Assembly: GCA_024402135.1 (NCBI GenBank)
Contig: JAKSJN010000012.1
Coordinates: forward strand, 1-64,000
Length of the DNA stretch: 64,000 nucleotides
Reading direction: 5' to 3'
Origin: Bacteroidales bacterium
GTDB lineage: Bacteria > Bacteroidota > Bacteroidia > Bacteroidales > UBA932
Shown: positions 36,618 through 46,177 of the stretch, piece by piece
How the letters are laid out: each line of letters begins with the position of its first letter
How positions within the stretch are numbered: position 1 is the stretch's first letter
Notes under the pieces: generated by a model
The model's database searches: none
Told to the model about the DNA's origin: nothing
Seen by the model: only the letters and a program-made list of their open reading frames with translations
Made by a program: the position numbers and the translations under genes

Positions 36618-36791
36618 ATGGCTCACAAAATTTCTGCAGATATCTGCGTAGCTTGCGGTTCTTGCCAGGCTGAGTGCGCACAGGGCGCAATCAAGGAAGG
36701 CGATGTATACAGCATCGATCCTGCAATCTGCATCGACTGCGGCGCTTGTGCCGATGCTTGCCCAATGGGCGCTATCAGCGCAGCTGAGTAA
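36618..36791 (+). CDS. Small 2[4Fe-4S] ferredoxin
   Basis: Very short protein of 57 aa, starting MAHKISADICVACGSCQAEC and ending MGAISAAE. It carries two CxxCxxCxxxC motifs: Cys 10, 13, 16 and 20, and Cys 38, 41, 44 and 48, the full set for two [4Fe-4S] clusters. It is a soluble low-potential electron carrier, a natural partner for the pyruvate:ferredoxin oxidoreductase at 40306-43833. It has a complete promoter and a strong terminator, so it is monocistronic. An A-rich stretch precedes the ATG, as is common in this phylum. Easily missed because of its length. Confidence 0.95.
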   Translation: MAHKISADICVACGSCQAECAQGAIKEGDVYSIDPAICIDCGACADACPMGAISAAE

Positions 36792-36803
36792 TAGGCAGAT
36801 ACC

Positions 36804-37265
36804 TTAAAGGTCTCCGGCAGCGAAGTCTTCAAGGCTTCGCTGCTTTTTTATGATGCTTACACGAAGGTCGTCTCCCTGACGTACGAGCTCAATGTCGCGT
36901 TCAGGGTCGTCGGGGGATGTGAAATGGCATTCCACGCCTTCGCCTACGCCGATACGTACCGGCATACGGTGTGCGTCCCCTGGTTTGAGCTGGCTCGGAA
37001 GTCCCTCGCCGAATGCTTCGCGTGCGGCTTTGTACCAGAATGAGATCTGTGATGCATATTCCATGAACCTGACTCCGTGATGTGTCAGTTCTACCGAACC
37101 TCTATTGCGGACAAACAGGCTCTTACCCATAAGTTTTTCCAATTCTGAGATGTTCTGGCTTACAGCCGGCTGACTGATGCCGCATTCACGTGCAGCCAGG
37201 GTAAAGCTGCCGAGACGTGCCACACTGATAAAAATTTTCAGTCTTGAGTCCTCGAATTCTGCCAT
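36804..37265 (-). CDS. Short LysR-type DNA-binding protein without effector domain
   Basis: Protein of 153 aa. Residues 1-65 are a LysR-type winged helix-turn-helix: LKIFISVARLGSFTLAAREC, then ISQPAVSQNISELEKLMGKSLF. The remaining 88 residues are too short for the usual two-lobed co-inducer domain of about 200 aa and do not resemble it. The C-terminus is charged. It may be a constitutive or protein-regulated DNA binder. Its last codons lie over the terminator hairpin of the convergent ferredoxin gene, 12 bases past that gene's stop. Target unknown. Confidence 0.82.
   Translation of the reverse strand: MAEFEDSRLKIFISVARLGSFTLAARECGISQPAVSQNISELEKLMGKSLFVRNRGSVELTHHGVRFMEYASQISFWYKAAREAFGEGLPSQLKPGDAHRMPVRIGVGEGVECHFTSPDDPERDIELVRQGDDLRVSIIKKQRSLEDFAAGDL
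36817..36849 (+). terminator. Terminator of the ferredoxin gene
   Basis: A 9-bp stem GCAGCGAAG/CTTCGCTGC followed by six T residues. It lies wholly inside the 3' coding end of the opposing LysR-type gene. Confidence 0.85.
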
Positions 37266-37287
37266 TGTGCATAATTGTTGCTTATGG

Positions 37288-37295
37288 CAAAGCTA
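37288..37295 (-). promoter_or_regulatory. -7 element for the short LysR gene
   Basis: TAGCTTTG on the minus strand, 22 bases before the start at 37265. No -33 box is evident. Confidence 0.4.
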
Positions 37296-37401
37296 CAGTT
37301 TTTTCCGCATAATCGGGGCATAATGTAAAAAATGTTATTTCTTTGTAGCAAAAGGTCCAGGACCTTCGTCAAATAGAAAGAACGAAACCAAATTTTATAA
37401 C

Positions 37402-40203
37402 ATGAAAAAGTTACTCGTATTCTTCGTGGCAATGATCACTGCTTTCACCTTCGCGGGAGCGCAGGAAATGCAGATGTTGCCAAATGATCCGGCTGTGAAG
37501 ACCGGAAAGCTTGATAATGGCATGACCTATTATATCAGGCATAACGAGAAACCGGCAGACCGTGCCGAATTCTATCTCGCAACACATGTCGGTGCTCTCC
37601 AGGAGGCTCCCGACCAGGATGGTCTGGCGCATTTCCTCGAGCACATGTGCTTCAATGGTACCAAGAACTTCCCAGGAAAGGGTATCCTTAATTATCTTGA
37701 GAGTATCGGTGCGTCATTCGGAGGCAATGTCAATGCTTCGACCGGTGTCGAGCAGACAATCTATCTGCTTACCAATATTCCACTGGTGAATGATCAGGTA
37801 GTGGACAACTGTCTTCTCATCATGCACGACTATTCTCATTTCGTAACCTGCGATCCAGCGGAGATCGATGCCGAAAGGGGAGTCATCCTCGAGGAGAAGC
37901 GTACCCGCAACGATGCCAACTGGCGTATGCGTGAGCAACTCTACCAGTATCTTTTCAAAGATACCAAGTATGCAACAACTTCCATCATCGGAAGCGAGGA
38001 GAACCTCAAGACTTTCAAACCTGAGTCTCTCGTCAACTTCTACCAGACCTGGTACCAGCCAAACAACCAGGCACTTATCGTTGTCGGCGACGTCGACGTG
38101 GATGAGGTTGAGGCAAAGATCAAGAAAATCTTTGCGGACATCCCTGCGCCGGTTGATCCAAAGGCCAAGGAGGTCATCATGATTCCGGGAAACAGCGAGC
38201 CTGTGATAGGTATCGTTACCGATCCAGAGTGTCCAAATGTAAGCATGGACGTGTTCTGGAACAGTGATGCAACTCCTGCAATCATCAACTCAACGGCTCA
38301 GGGACTCATGGTGGATCTTCTCAAGGACATCATCAGCACTGTCATGGCAGAGCGTTTCAATGACATTGCAGCTCAGCCTGATTCACCATTCCTCAATGCA
38401 GGTATGTCATTCGCAAATCTCTGCGAGACCATGGAGAGCGCATATGCAAGTGTGGCTGCGGCTCCTGACAAGATCCTCCCTGCATTCGCGGCAATGATGG
38501 TAGAGATCGAGAAGATGAAGCGTTTCGGATTTACCGATGCCGAGGTAGAGCGTGCGAAGACCGAGATCCTTTCTCAGTATGAAAGTGCAGCAAGAAAGGC
38601 TGACACCCGTACCAACTCCGAGTTTGTGATGCCTCTCATCAATCATTTCTTCCAGCAGAAGGCATATATGGATCCTCAGCAGAGGTTCGAGATCGTCAGC
38701 ATGATCATGCCTCAGCTTCAGGCTCAGGTCATCAACATGGTGGCTGCCCAGCTCATCACCGATGAGAATATGGTTGTTCTCTATGAAGGTCCAAAGAAGG
38801 AAGGCATCTACAATCCTTCAGAAGAGGAGATCAAGGCTGTCCTCGATGCTGTCAAGGGAATGGAGATTCAGGCAAATGAGGCAGAAGAGGTTGACAGTGA
38901 ATTCCTCAATCCGGCAAGTCTGAAGGGCTCAAAGATCAAGAAGTCTGCAGCCGGAGCATATGGCAGCACCATCTGGACCCTTAAGAACGGCGTCAAGGTT
39001 GTCCTCCTTCCTACTGAACATGAGAAGGACAGAATCTCATTCAATCTCAGACTTGCAGGTGGAACCAGCCTCATCAGCGATGCCGACGTGAAGTCGTTCG
39101 AGGATAACATCCTGACCCTCTTCCTCCAGAACAGCGGTATTTCCCAGTTCTCCAACACTCAGGTCCAGAAGATGCTCAGCGGCAAGCAGCTTACTGTAAG
39201 CCCATACATCAGCCAGCTCAACCATGGTGTCAATGGCTCTTCAACCGTCAAGGATATCGAGACAGCGTTCCAGATGATGTATCTCCAGTTCGTTGATCCT
39301 CGTTTCGATGAGAATGAGTATGCTCAGGGAATCAAGACCATCGAGGCGGTCCTCCCTGGTCTTATGAGCCAGCCTAACTATAAACTCCAGGAAGAGCTTA
39401 TCTCTACTATCTACGATTCTCCACGCAAGGCGTTCATCAGTGATGAAGTCCTCAAGGCTGCAAGCCTCGATGCCATCGAGCGCAACTACCGCATGCTCTT
39501 CAAGGATGCTGCCGGTGCTGTCCTCTATGTTGTAGGAGACTTCGAGATTGATGAAATGCGCCCTCTAGTCGAGAAGTATATCGGCAGCCTTCCAAAGGGT
39601 AAGAAGGCTCTCAACTGGAAGGATACAGGCGAGTCCATCGCATCAAAGACTGTGAAGAACGAGTTCCGTTCAACAATGGAGACTCCAAAGGTTACCGTTG
39701 TCGAGGTTTACAAGGCAGAAACTCCATATTCTTATGATCTTGAAGTGAACATGGATGCCCTCTCTTACATCCTCAACATGCTCTATGTCGAGACTCTCCG
39801 CGAGTCTGAGGGCGGTACCTATGGCGCTCAGGTTGCTTCTGATGTAAGCAGAAGGCCACGGCAGTATGCAATCCTTCAGGTCGCATTCGAAACCAATGAG
39901 GCACAGGCTGACCAGCTCCAGAAGATTGCCCTCGACGGTTTGAAGCAGATCGCTGCAGAAGGTCCTTCGCAGGATTACTTCGAGAAGACCGTGAACAACC
40001 TCAAGAAGAACATTCCGGAGTCACGCATCCGCAACAGCTACTGGCTCGGCAGACTCATCACCAACCAGGAGTACAGCGAGGATGGAGACAAGGCTTATGA
40101 GGCTGCTGTCGATGCCCTCACTCCTGATTCAATCAAGAAGATGGCAAAGGCGCTGGTAGACGGCTACCTCATGGAAGTTGTCCAGAGACCAGCCCAGAAA
40201 TAA
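37402..40203 (+). CDS. M16 family zinc protease (tandem domains), exported
   Basis: Exported metallopeptidase of 933 aa with a signal peptide (about 1-20, ending AGA). The inverted zinc motif HxxEH is His 77, Glu 80 and His 81 in AHFLEHMCFNGT, followed by a downstream Glu in the AEIDAERGVILEE segment. The C-terminal half (about 515-933) is a second M16 domain without the zinc motif, as in pitrilysin-like two-domain enzymes. The likely role is cleavage of short peptides in the periplasm. A single gene with its own terminator. I see no clean TAnnTTTG box in the 136-base gap upstream, only an imperfect TTTCTTTG near 37340. Confidence 0.92.
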   Translation: MKKLLVFFVAMITAFTFAGAQEMQMLPNDPAVKTGKLDNGMTYYIRHNEKPADRAEFYLATHVGALQEAPDQDGLAHFLEHMCFNGTKNFPGKGILNYLESIGASFGGNVNASTGVEQTIYLLTNIPLVNDQVVDNCLLIMHDYSHFVTCDPAEIDAERGVILEEKRTRNDANWRMREQLYQYLFKDTKYATTSIIGSEENLKTFKPESLVNFYQTWYQPNNQALIVVGDVDVDEVEAKIKKIFADIPAPVDPKAKEVIMIPGNSEPVIGIVTDPECPNVSMDVFWNSDATPAIINSTAQGLMVDLLKDIISTVMAERFNDIAAQPDSPFLNAGMSFANLCETMESAYASVAAAPDKILPAFAAMMVEIEKMKRFGFTDAEVERAKTEILSQYESAARKADTRTNSEFVMPLINHFFQQKAYMDPQQRFEIVSMIMPQLQAQVINMVAAQLITDENMVVLYEGPKKEGIYNPSEEEIKAVLDAVKGMEIQANEAEEVDSEFLNPASLKGSKIKKSAAGAYGSTIWTLKNGVKVVLLPTEHEKDRISFNLRLAGGTSLISDADVKSFEDNILTLFLQNSGISQFSNTQVQKMLSGKQLTVSPYISQLNHGVNGSSTVKDIETAFQMMYLQFVDPRFDENEYAQGIKTIEAVLPGLMSQPNYKLQEELISTIYDSPRKAFISDEVLKAASLDAIERNYRMLFKDAAGAVLYVVGDFEIDEMRPLVEKYIGSLPKGKKALNWKDTGESIASKTVKNEFRSTMETPKVTVVEVYKAETPYSYDLEVNMDALSYILNMLYVETLRESEGGTYGAQVASDVSRRPRQYAILQVAFETNEAQADQLQKIALDGLKQIAAEGPSQDYFEKTVNNLKKNIPESRIRNSYWLGRLITNQEYSEDGDKAYEAAVDALTPDSIKKMAKALVDGYLMEVVQRPAQK

Positions 40204-40211
40204 TAACGGCT

Positions 40212-40244
40212 GAAGCCCGGCGTGAAAGCCGGGCTTCTTTTTTT
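40212..40244 (+). terminator. Terminator of the M16 protease gene
   Basis: A perfect 10-bp GC-rich stem with a 6-base loop and a run of seven T, 9 bases after the stop codon. Confidence 0.92.
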
Positions 40245-40256
40245 CTCAACAAAAAG

Positions 40257-40282
40257 GAAGGCGACTCGAAAGAGCCGCCTTC
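40257..40282 (-). terminator. Terminator of nifJ
   Basis: An 11-bp stem with a GAAA/TTTC loop. The only imperfect pair is a G-U in the minus-strand transcript, and a T-rich stretch follows on that strand. It sits 23 bases after the nifJ stop. Confidence 0.8.
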
Positions 40283-40305
40283 TTTGGTTTATCGTATAGC
40301 AAGGA

Positions 40306-43300
40306 TTACTTGCTTGCGAGACGCTGGTAGGTTCCGAGACGGAGCTTAGCGAACTCCTCAGTCTTCTGGAGGAGCTCCTCGGCCTGATCAGGGAAGAGCT
40401 TGTAGAGGGAAGCGAAACGAACCTCACCCTTGAGGAAGTCCTGGAACTTGCTCCAGTCTGGCTCCTTGCTGTCGAGGGTGAATGGGTTCTTGCCCTCAGC
40501 CTCGAGAGCTGGGTTGAAGCGGTACAGATGCCAGTAACCGCACTCAACAGCGAGCTTCTCCTCCTTCTGGCTGAGACCCATGCCGGCCTTGAGACCATGG
40601 TTGATACATGGAGCGTAAGCGATGATGAGTGATGGTCCATCGTATGCCTCTGCCTCCTTGATTGCGTTCATATACTGAACAGGGCTTGCACCCATTGCAA
40701 CCTGAGCGACGTATACGTAGCCATAGCTCATTGCCATCATACCGAGATCCTTCTTGCGGATCTTCTTGCCTGAAGCAGCGAACTTTGCGATAGCTCCTAC
40801 AGGGGTAGCCTTTGATGACTGACCACCGGTGTTAGAGTAAACCTCGGTATCGAGAACGAGGATGTTCACATTCTCACCAGAAGCGAGTACATGGTCGAGA
40901 CCGCCGTAACCGATATCGTAGCTTGCACCGTCACCACCGAAGATCCACTGGCTGCGTGCAGGAATGAACTGCTTGAGCTTGAGGAGAGCCTTGCAAGTGT
41001 CGCAGCCACAAGCCTCCATGAGAGGGATGAGTCTGTCGCATACGTCACGGGTTACTGCATAGTCATTGCGGTTCTCGAGCCACTTGCTGAAGAGTGACTT
41101 CATCTCCTCGGTGCAGCAGCTGCACTCGAGACCCTTCTGCATGAGAGCTGCAACAGACTCACGCATACGGTCTGAACCGAGATGCATACCAAGACCGAAC
41201 TCGCAGAAATCCTCGAAGAGTGAGTTAGCCCAAGCTGGACCATGACCCTTTGCGTCGGTGCAGTATGGAGATGCAGGGAATGAAGCGCCGTAGATTGAAG
41301 AACAGCCGGTAGCGTTGGCGATCATCATGTGGTCACCGAAGAGCTGGGTGATGTTCTTGATGTATGGGGTCTCACCACAACCTGCACAAGCTCCTGAGAA
41401 CTCGAACAGCGGCTGTGCGAACTGTGCGTTCTTCATGTTTGCAGCCTTGTTCACTGCCTCCTCCTTGTAACCTACGTTAGCGTGGAGGTAGTCGAAGTTA
41501 GCCTGCTCGGCCTCGTTTCCGAGGTATGACTCCATCTTGAGAGCCTTCTCCTTGCTGAGACATACGTCAACACAGTTGCCGCAACCGGTACAGTCAGCTA
41601 CAGAAACTGAGAGAGCGTACTTGTAATCCTTGAGGGTTGCCTTTCCGTCAGCCATCTTGAGACCTGCAGGAGCTGCAGCAGCCTCGTCAGCTGTGAGGAG
41701 GAATGGACGGATTGCTGCGTGAGGGCAGACGAATGCACAGCTGTTGCACTGGATACACTTCTCTGCATCCCATACAGGAACGCTGGTAGCTACACCACGC
41801 TTCTCGAATGCTGCGCTTCCTGCAGGCATGGTACCATCCATATATGGAAGGAAAGCACTTACAGGGAGGGTGTCGCCGCACTGTGAGTTCACAACGTCTG
41901 CGATCTCCTTCACGAATGGGGTTGCAAGGCGGCCTGCGTTAGGGTTCTGGAACTTCGCGGTGATCTCAGCCCACTCTGCAGGAACCTCAACCTTGGTGTA
42001 CTCGCCACCACGGTCGATAGCTGCGTAGTTCATGTTGACGATATTCTCGCCCTTCTTGCCGTAGCTCTTGAGAGCTGCGTCCTTCATGTACTTCACAGCG
42101 TCATCGGCAGGGATGATGCCGGTGATGCGGAAGAATGCACTCTGGAGAATGGTGTTGGTACGTCCGCCGAGACCGATCTCTGCTGCAATCTTGGTAGCGT
42201 TGATGATATAGAGGTTGATGTGCTTGCGGCCGATGACTGCCTTTGCGTGGTCAGGGATTCTCTTGAGGGTCTCCTGCTCGTCCCAGAGAGAGTTGAGAAG
42301 GAGTGAACCGCCTTCCTTGATGCCCTTGAGTACGTCATACTTGCTGAGGTATGAAGGAACGTGGCAAGCCACGAAGTCAGGAGTGTTCACGAGATAAGGT
42401 GCCTTGATAGGAGCCTCGCCGAAACGGAGGTGTGAACAGGTGTATCCACCTGACTTCTTTGAGTCGTAATCAAAATATGCCTGGCTGTAGAGGTCGGTGT
42501 GTGAACCGATGATCTTGATGGTGTTCTTGTTTGCACCTACGGTACCGTCTGAACCGAGACCGAAGAACTTGCACTCGGTAGTGCCTTCCTTCACGATAGA
42601 GATCTCCTCCTTGACAGGGAGTGACTTGAAGGTGACGTCATCCACGATGCCGATGGTGAAGCCGTTCTTAGGCTCTCTGAGCTCGAGGTTGTCGTATACA
42701 GCGACGATCTGTGCAGGAGAGGTGTCCTTTGAAGAAAGACCATAGCGTCCGCCGACGATGAGAGGAGACTCCTCCTTGCCCTGGAATACGGTCTTGATGT
42801 CCTGGTAGAGAGGCTCGCCGAGCGATCCTGGCTCCTTGGTTCTGTCGAGGACAGCGATCTTCTTTACGTTCTTAGGGAGAACCTTGAGGAAGTACTTCTC
42901 AGCGAAAGGTCTGTAGAGGTGAACGGTGATGAGACCGCACTTGCGACCCTGCTTTGCGAGGTAGTCGATGGTTTCCTTGATGGTCTCGGTAACTGAACCC
43001 ATTGCAACGATGATGTTCTCAGCCTCAGCGTCGCCATAGTACTCGAATGGACGGTACTGACGGCCGGTAAGCTCGCTGATCTCACCCATGTAGCGTGCAA
43101 CGATGTCAGGAATGTTGTCATATACCTGGTTGCGTGACTCCACTGCCTGGAAGAATACGTCGCCATTCTGGGCGGTACCTCTGGTTACAGGAGCCTCAGG
43201 AGTGAGCGCGCTCTTGCGGAAACGGTCGAGAGACTTGGTGCTGACCATGTCACGGAGTGCATCCTCGTCGAGGAGCTCGATCTTCTGGATCTCGTGAGAG

Positions 43301-43833
43301 GTTCTGAAACCGTCAAAGAAGTGGAGGAAAGGAATGCTTCCCTTGATAGCTGAAAGGTGTGCTACGGCAGCCATATCCTGAGCTTCCTGTACAGAGCCGG
43401 AAGCGAGCATGGCGAAACCTGTCTGGCGGCATGCCATCACATCCTGATGGTCACCGAAGATTGACAGAGCATGTGAAGCAAGGGCGCGGGCTGATACATG
43501 GAAGACTGCAGGGAGCATCTCGCCGGCGATCTTGTACATGTTAGGAATCATCAGCAGGAGACCCTGGGATGCGGTGTAGGTGGTGGTGAGGGCACCGGCC
43601 TGGAGTGAACCGTGTACTGCACCGGCAGCACCAGCCTCGCTCTGCATTTCGGTTACCTTTACGACCTCGCCCCAGAGATTCTTCTTTCCGTGGGCTGCCC
43701 ACTCATCGATGTTCTCTGCCATCGTCGAAGAAGGTGTGATAGGGTAGATGGCAGCGTGCTCACTGAAGAGGTAAGCGATGTTGGACGCTGCGTAGTTACC
43801 GTCACAGGTGATGAATTTCTTTTCTTTTGCCAT
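40306..43833 (-). CDS. nifJ: Pyruvate:ferredoxin (flavodoxin) oxidoreductase
   Basis: Single-chain thiamine-diphosphate enzyme of 1175 aa that converts pyruvate and CoA to acetyl-CoA and CO2, reducing ferredoxin. The order is the full one: N-terminal pyrimidine-binding domain (GNYAASNIAYLFSE, YPITPSSTMAE), the CoA-binding region, two 4Fe-4S motifs (CIQCNSCAFVCPHAAIRP, then CTGCGNCVDVC), a third-cluster Cys in SGACAGCGETP, and the TPP domain with GDGASYDIGYGGLDH and YSNTGGQSS. Codon use is strongly biased, as for abundant proteins. fabD lies 43 bases upstream on the same strand without a terminator between. Central enzyme of anaerobic pyruvate use. Confidence 0.98.
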   Translation of the reverse strand: MAKEKKFITCDGNYAASNIAYLFSEHAAIYPITPSSTMAENIDEWAAHGKKNLWGEVVKVTEMQSEAGAAGAVHGSLQAGALTTTYTASQGLLLMIPNMYKIAGEMLPAVFHVSARALASHALSIFGDHQDVMACRQTGFAMLASGSVQEAQDMAAVAHLSAIKGSIPFLHFFDGFRTSHEIQKIELLDEDALRDMVSTKSLDRFRKSALTPEAPVTRGTAQNGDVFFQAVESRNQVYDNIPDIVARYMGEISELTGRQYRPFEYYGDAEAENIIVAMGSVTETIKETIDYLAKQGRKCGLITVHLYRPFAEKYFLKVLPKNVKKIAVLDRTKEPGSLGEPLYQDIKTVFQGKEESPLIVGGRYGLSSKDTSPAQIVAVYDNLELREPKNGFTIGIVDDVTFKSLPVKEEISIVKEGTTECKFFGLGSDGTVGANKNTIKIIGSHTDLYSQAYFDYDSKKSGGYTCSHLRFGEAPIKAPYLVNTPDFVACHVPSYLSKYDVLKGIKEGGSLLLNSLWDEQETLKRIPDHAKAVIGRKHINLYIINATKIAAEIGLGGRTNTILQSAFFRITGIIPADDAVKYMKDAALKSYGKKGENIVNMNYAAIDRGGEYTKVEVPAEWAEITAKFQNPNAGRLATPFVKEIADVVNSQCGDTLPVSAFLPYMDGTMPAGSAAFEKRGVATSVPVWDAEKCIQCNSCAFVCPHAAIRPFLLTADEAAAAPAGLKMADGKATLKDYKYALSVSVADCTGCGNCVDVCLSKEKALKMESYLGNEAEQANFDYLHANVGYKEEAVNKAANMKNAQFAQPLFEFSGACAGCGETPYIKNITQLFGDHMMIANATGCSSIYGASFPASPYCTDAKGHGPAWANSLFEDFCEFGLGMHLGSDRMRESVAALMQKGLECSCCTEEMKSLFSKWLENRNDYAVTRDVCDRLIPLMEACGCDTCKALLKLKQFIPARSQWIFGGDGASYDIGYGGLDHVLASGENVNILVLDTEVYSNTGGQSSKATPVGAIAKFAASGKKIRKKDLGMMAMSYGYVYVAQVAMGASPVQYMNAIKEAEAYDGPSLIIAYAPCINHGLKAGMGLSQKEEKLAVECGYWHLYRFNPALEAEGKNPFTLDSKEPDWSKFQDFLKGEVRFASLYKLFPDQAEELLQKTEEFAKLRLGTYQRLASK

Positions 43834-43876
43834 AATGTTATTTTATGAATTTTTTATGTGTTAGTCGGTTAGTGAC

Positions 43877-44767
43877 TTATTGCATTCCTTCGATAAGCAC
43901 AGTCTTGCCGATAGCTCCCGAGATTCTTTTGACGAGACCCTGGAGTACTGCTCCCGGTCCGAGTTCTGTGAATGCTTCGGCTCCATCCTCGAGCATCTGC
44001 TTCACTGACTGTGTCCAGCGTACCGGAGAGGTCAGCTGTGCAAGCAGGTTGGCCTTGATTACGGTTGGGTCGGCCTCGGCCTTTGCACTGACATTCTGGT
44101 ATACAGGACAGCATGGAGTATGGAACTCAGTGACCTCGATGGCCTTGCCAAGCTCGACACGTGCCGGCTCCATGAGAGGGGAGTGGAATGCTCCGCTTAC
44201 TGCCAGAGGAAGAGCACGCTTTGCTCCAGCTTCCTTGAGTTTCGCGCATGCCTCTTCGATGGCTTCCTTCTCGCCTGAAATCACCAGCTGGCCATCGCAG
44301 TTGTAGTTCGCAGGAATCACGGTTCCGGTGATGGACGAGCATATATCCTCGACCTTCTCATTGTCAAGTCCGATGATGGCAGCCATGCCTCCAGGGACAG
44401 TCTCGCAGCACTTCTGCATGAGGGAAGCGCGGATGCTGACAAGCTTGAGGGCGCTTGCGAAATCCATTGCTCCGGTCGCTGCAAGTGCGGAGAACTCTCC
44501 GAGTGAATGACCTGCTGCCATGTCCGGGGCAAATCCTTCCATGCTGAGAGCGAGGGCGGCGGAGTGGATGAAGATTGCAGGCTGGGTGACTGCAGTCTCC
44601 TTGAGCTGCGCGTCGCTTCCTTCAAACATGATATCGGTGATTCTGAATCCGAGGATGTCATTTGCATCCTCCATCAGCTGTCTTGCCTTTGGGTTGGTTT
44701 CATAAAGTGCCTTGCCCATTCCAGCAAACTGAGCTCCCTGTCCGGGAAATATGTAAGCTTTTTTCAT
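43877..44767 (-). CDS. fabD: Malonyl-CoA:ACP transacylase
   Basis: Enzyme of type II fatty acid synthesis that moves the malonyl group from CoA to acyl carrier protein, 296 aa. It begins with AYIFPGQGAQFAGMGKALY. The nucleophile is Ser 88 in GHSLGEF, with an Arg in the ALKLVSIRASLMQ segment and the catalytic His in SGAFHSPLM. The rest of the fab cluster is not nearby. It lies just upstream of nifJ, whose product makes the acetyl-CoA from which malonyl-CoA is formed; whether they share a transcript is not proven. Confidence 0.96.
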   Translation of the reverse strand: MKKAYIFPGQGAQFAGMGKALYETNPKARQLMEDANDILGFRITDIMFEGSDAQLKETAVTQPAIFIHSAALALSMEGFAPDMAAGHSLGEFSALAATGAMDFASALKLVSIRASLMQKCCETVPGGMAAIIGLDNEKVEDICSSITGTVIPANYNCDGQLVISGEKEAIEEACAKLKEAGAKRALPLAVSGAFHSPLMEPARVELGKAIEVTEFHTPCCPVYQNVSAKAEADPTVIKANLLAQLTSPVRWTQSVKQMLEDGAEAFTELGPGAVLQGLVKRISGAIGKTVLIEGMQ

Positions 44768-44870
44768 TGCAAAGATGTTTGTTTAAATATGGGTATAATG
44801 CACCAAAATACAATCATACAAAATTACTCAAAAACTCCAATTTATTAAAGAAAATGGCTTTTTATTTTGT

Positions 44871-44878
44871 TATATTTG
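44871..44878 (+). promoter_or_regulatory. -7 element for tRNA-Arg (and purT)
   Basis: TATATTTG lies 19 bases before the tRNA. No clear -33 TTTG is present. There is no second promoter between the tRNA and purT. Confidence 0.6.
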
Positions 44879-44897
44879 CGGGTACAACCGGTATTTT

Positions 44898-44969
44898 GCC
44901 CCTTTAGTTTAATGGATAGAATTCGGGATTCCGGTTCCCGCGATAGCGGTTCGATTCCGCTAGGGGGTA
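44898..44969 (+). tRNA. tRNA-Arg (anticodon CCG)
   Basis: A 72-nt cloverleaf: acceptor strands GCCCCTT and AGGGGGT, an anticodon arm with stem CGGGA/TCCCG and loop TTCCGGT (anticodon CCG at 44931-44933, reads CGG), and a T arm with stem AGCGG/CCGCT and loop TTCGATT. The discriminator is A and the CCA end is not encoded. Folding was done by eye. Confidence 0.93.
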
Positions 44970-45007
44970 CGAGGAAACACCATAATAGAAACTAACACAG
45001 ATAGTTA

Positions 45008-46177
45008 ATGAAGAAGATAATGTTGCTCGGCTCTGGTGAGCTTGGAAAGGAATTCGTGATCGCTGCCCAGAGGCTCGGACAGACCGTCATCGCGTGCGAC
45101 CGCTATGCCGGAGCTCCAGCGATGCAGGTTGCTGATGAATGCGAAGTGTTCGACATGCTTGACGGCGATGCTCTCGAGGCTGCCGTGAAGAAGCACAATC
45201 CGGATATCATCGTTCCTGAGATCGAGGCTATCCGTACCGAAAAGCTCTATTCCCTCGAGGAACAGGGTATCCAGGTCGTGCCAAGTGCACGTGCAGTGAA
45301 CTTCACCATGAACCGCAAGGCTATCCGTGATCTGGCAGCAGTGGATCTTGGCCTCAAGACTGCGCGTTACCGCTATGCCAAAAGTCTTGATGAACTCAAG
45401 GCTGCAGTCGAGGAGATAGGCCTTCCTTGCGTCATCAAGCCTCTCATGTCTTCTTCAGGAAAAGGTCAGTCAGTCCTTAAGACAGAGGCTGACATCGAGC
45501 CGGCATGGAAATATGCATGTGAGGGTTCCCGCGGAGACATCCGTGAGATCATCGTAGAGGAATTCATAAAGTTCGACAGCGAGATAACCCTCCTTACCGT
45601 TACCCAGAAGGACGGCAACACCCTCTTCTGTCCACCTATCGGACATGTGCAGATCCATGGTGACTATCGTGAGAGTTTCCAGCCTGCACGCGTGTCTGAC
45701 GAACAGCTCGCCGAGGCCCAGAGAATGGCAGCGGCAGTTACAAAGTCGCTGACCGGCGCCGGCATTTGGGGCGTTGAGTTCTTCCTCAGTGACAAGGATG
45801 GCGTGTATTTCTCAGAGCTCTCGCCACGTCCTCACGATACAGGTATGGTAACCCTGGCGGGTACCCAGAACCTTTCCGAGTTCGAGCTCCATTGCCGTGC
45901 CGTCCTCGGAATTCCTATCCCTGAGATAACATATGAGCGCAAGGGCGCGTCTGCAGTTGTCCTCTCCGGCATTGCATCCGATGCTGTTCCTCAGTACGAG
46001 GGCGTCGAGGCTGCGGCTGCCACCCATCCTTGCAACGACATAAGAATCTTCGGAAAGCCAAGCACAAGAGTCAACCGCCGTATGGGAGTCGTTGTGGGCT
46101 ATGCTCCGAAGGACAGTGACCTTGATGCGCTGAGAGAGCGTGTAAAGGCTGCTGCAGCACTGATTACCGTGAAGTAA
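45008..46177 (+). CDS. purT: Formate-dependent phosphoribosylglycinamide formyltransferase (GART 2)
   Basis: ATP-grasp enzyme of purine synthesis that makes formyl-GAR from GAR, formate and ATP, without folate, 389 aa. The N-terminal domain starts [20 protein letters not shown]; the ATP-grasp core includes [13 protein letters not shown] and [18 protein letters not shown]; the metal and active-site region contains [14 protein letters not shown]. The ending GVVVGYA is typical. It starts 38 bases after tRNA-Arg with no terminator or promoter between, so a joint transcript is likely. Formate is available in anaerobic fermentation. Confidence 0.96.
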   Translation: MKKIMLLGSGELGKEFVIAAQRLGQTVIACDRYAGAPAMQVADECEVFDMLDGDALEAAVKKHNPDIIVPEIEAIRTEKLYSLEEQGIQVVPSARAVNFTMNRKAIRDLAAVDLGLKTARYRYAKSLDELKAAVEEIGLPCVIKPLMSSSGKGQSVLKTEADIEPAWKYACEGSRGDIREIIVEEFIKFDSEITLLTVTQKDGNTLFCPPIGHVQIHGDYRESFQPARVSDEQLAEAQRMAAAVTKSLTGAGIWGVEFFLSDKDGVYFSELSPRPHDTGMVTLAGTQNLSEFELHCRAVLGIPIPEITYERKGASAVVLSGIASDAVPQYEGVEAAAATHPCNDIRIFGKPSTRVNRRMGVVVGYAPKDSDLDALRERVKAAAALITVK

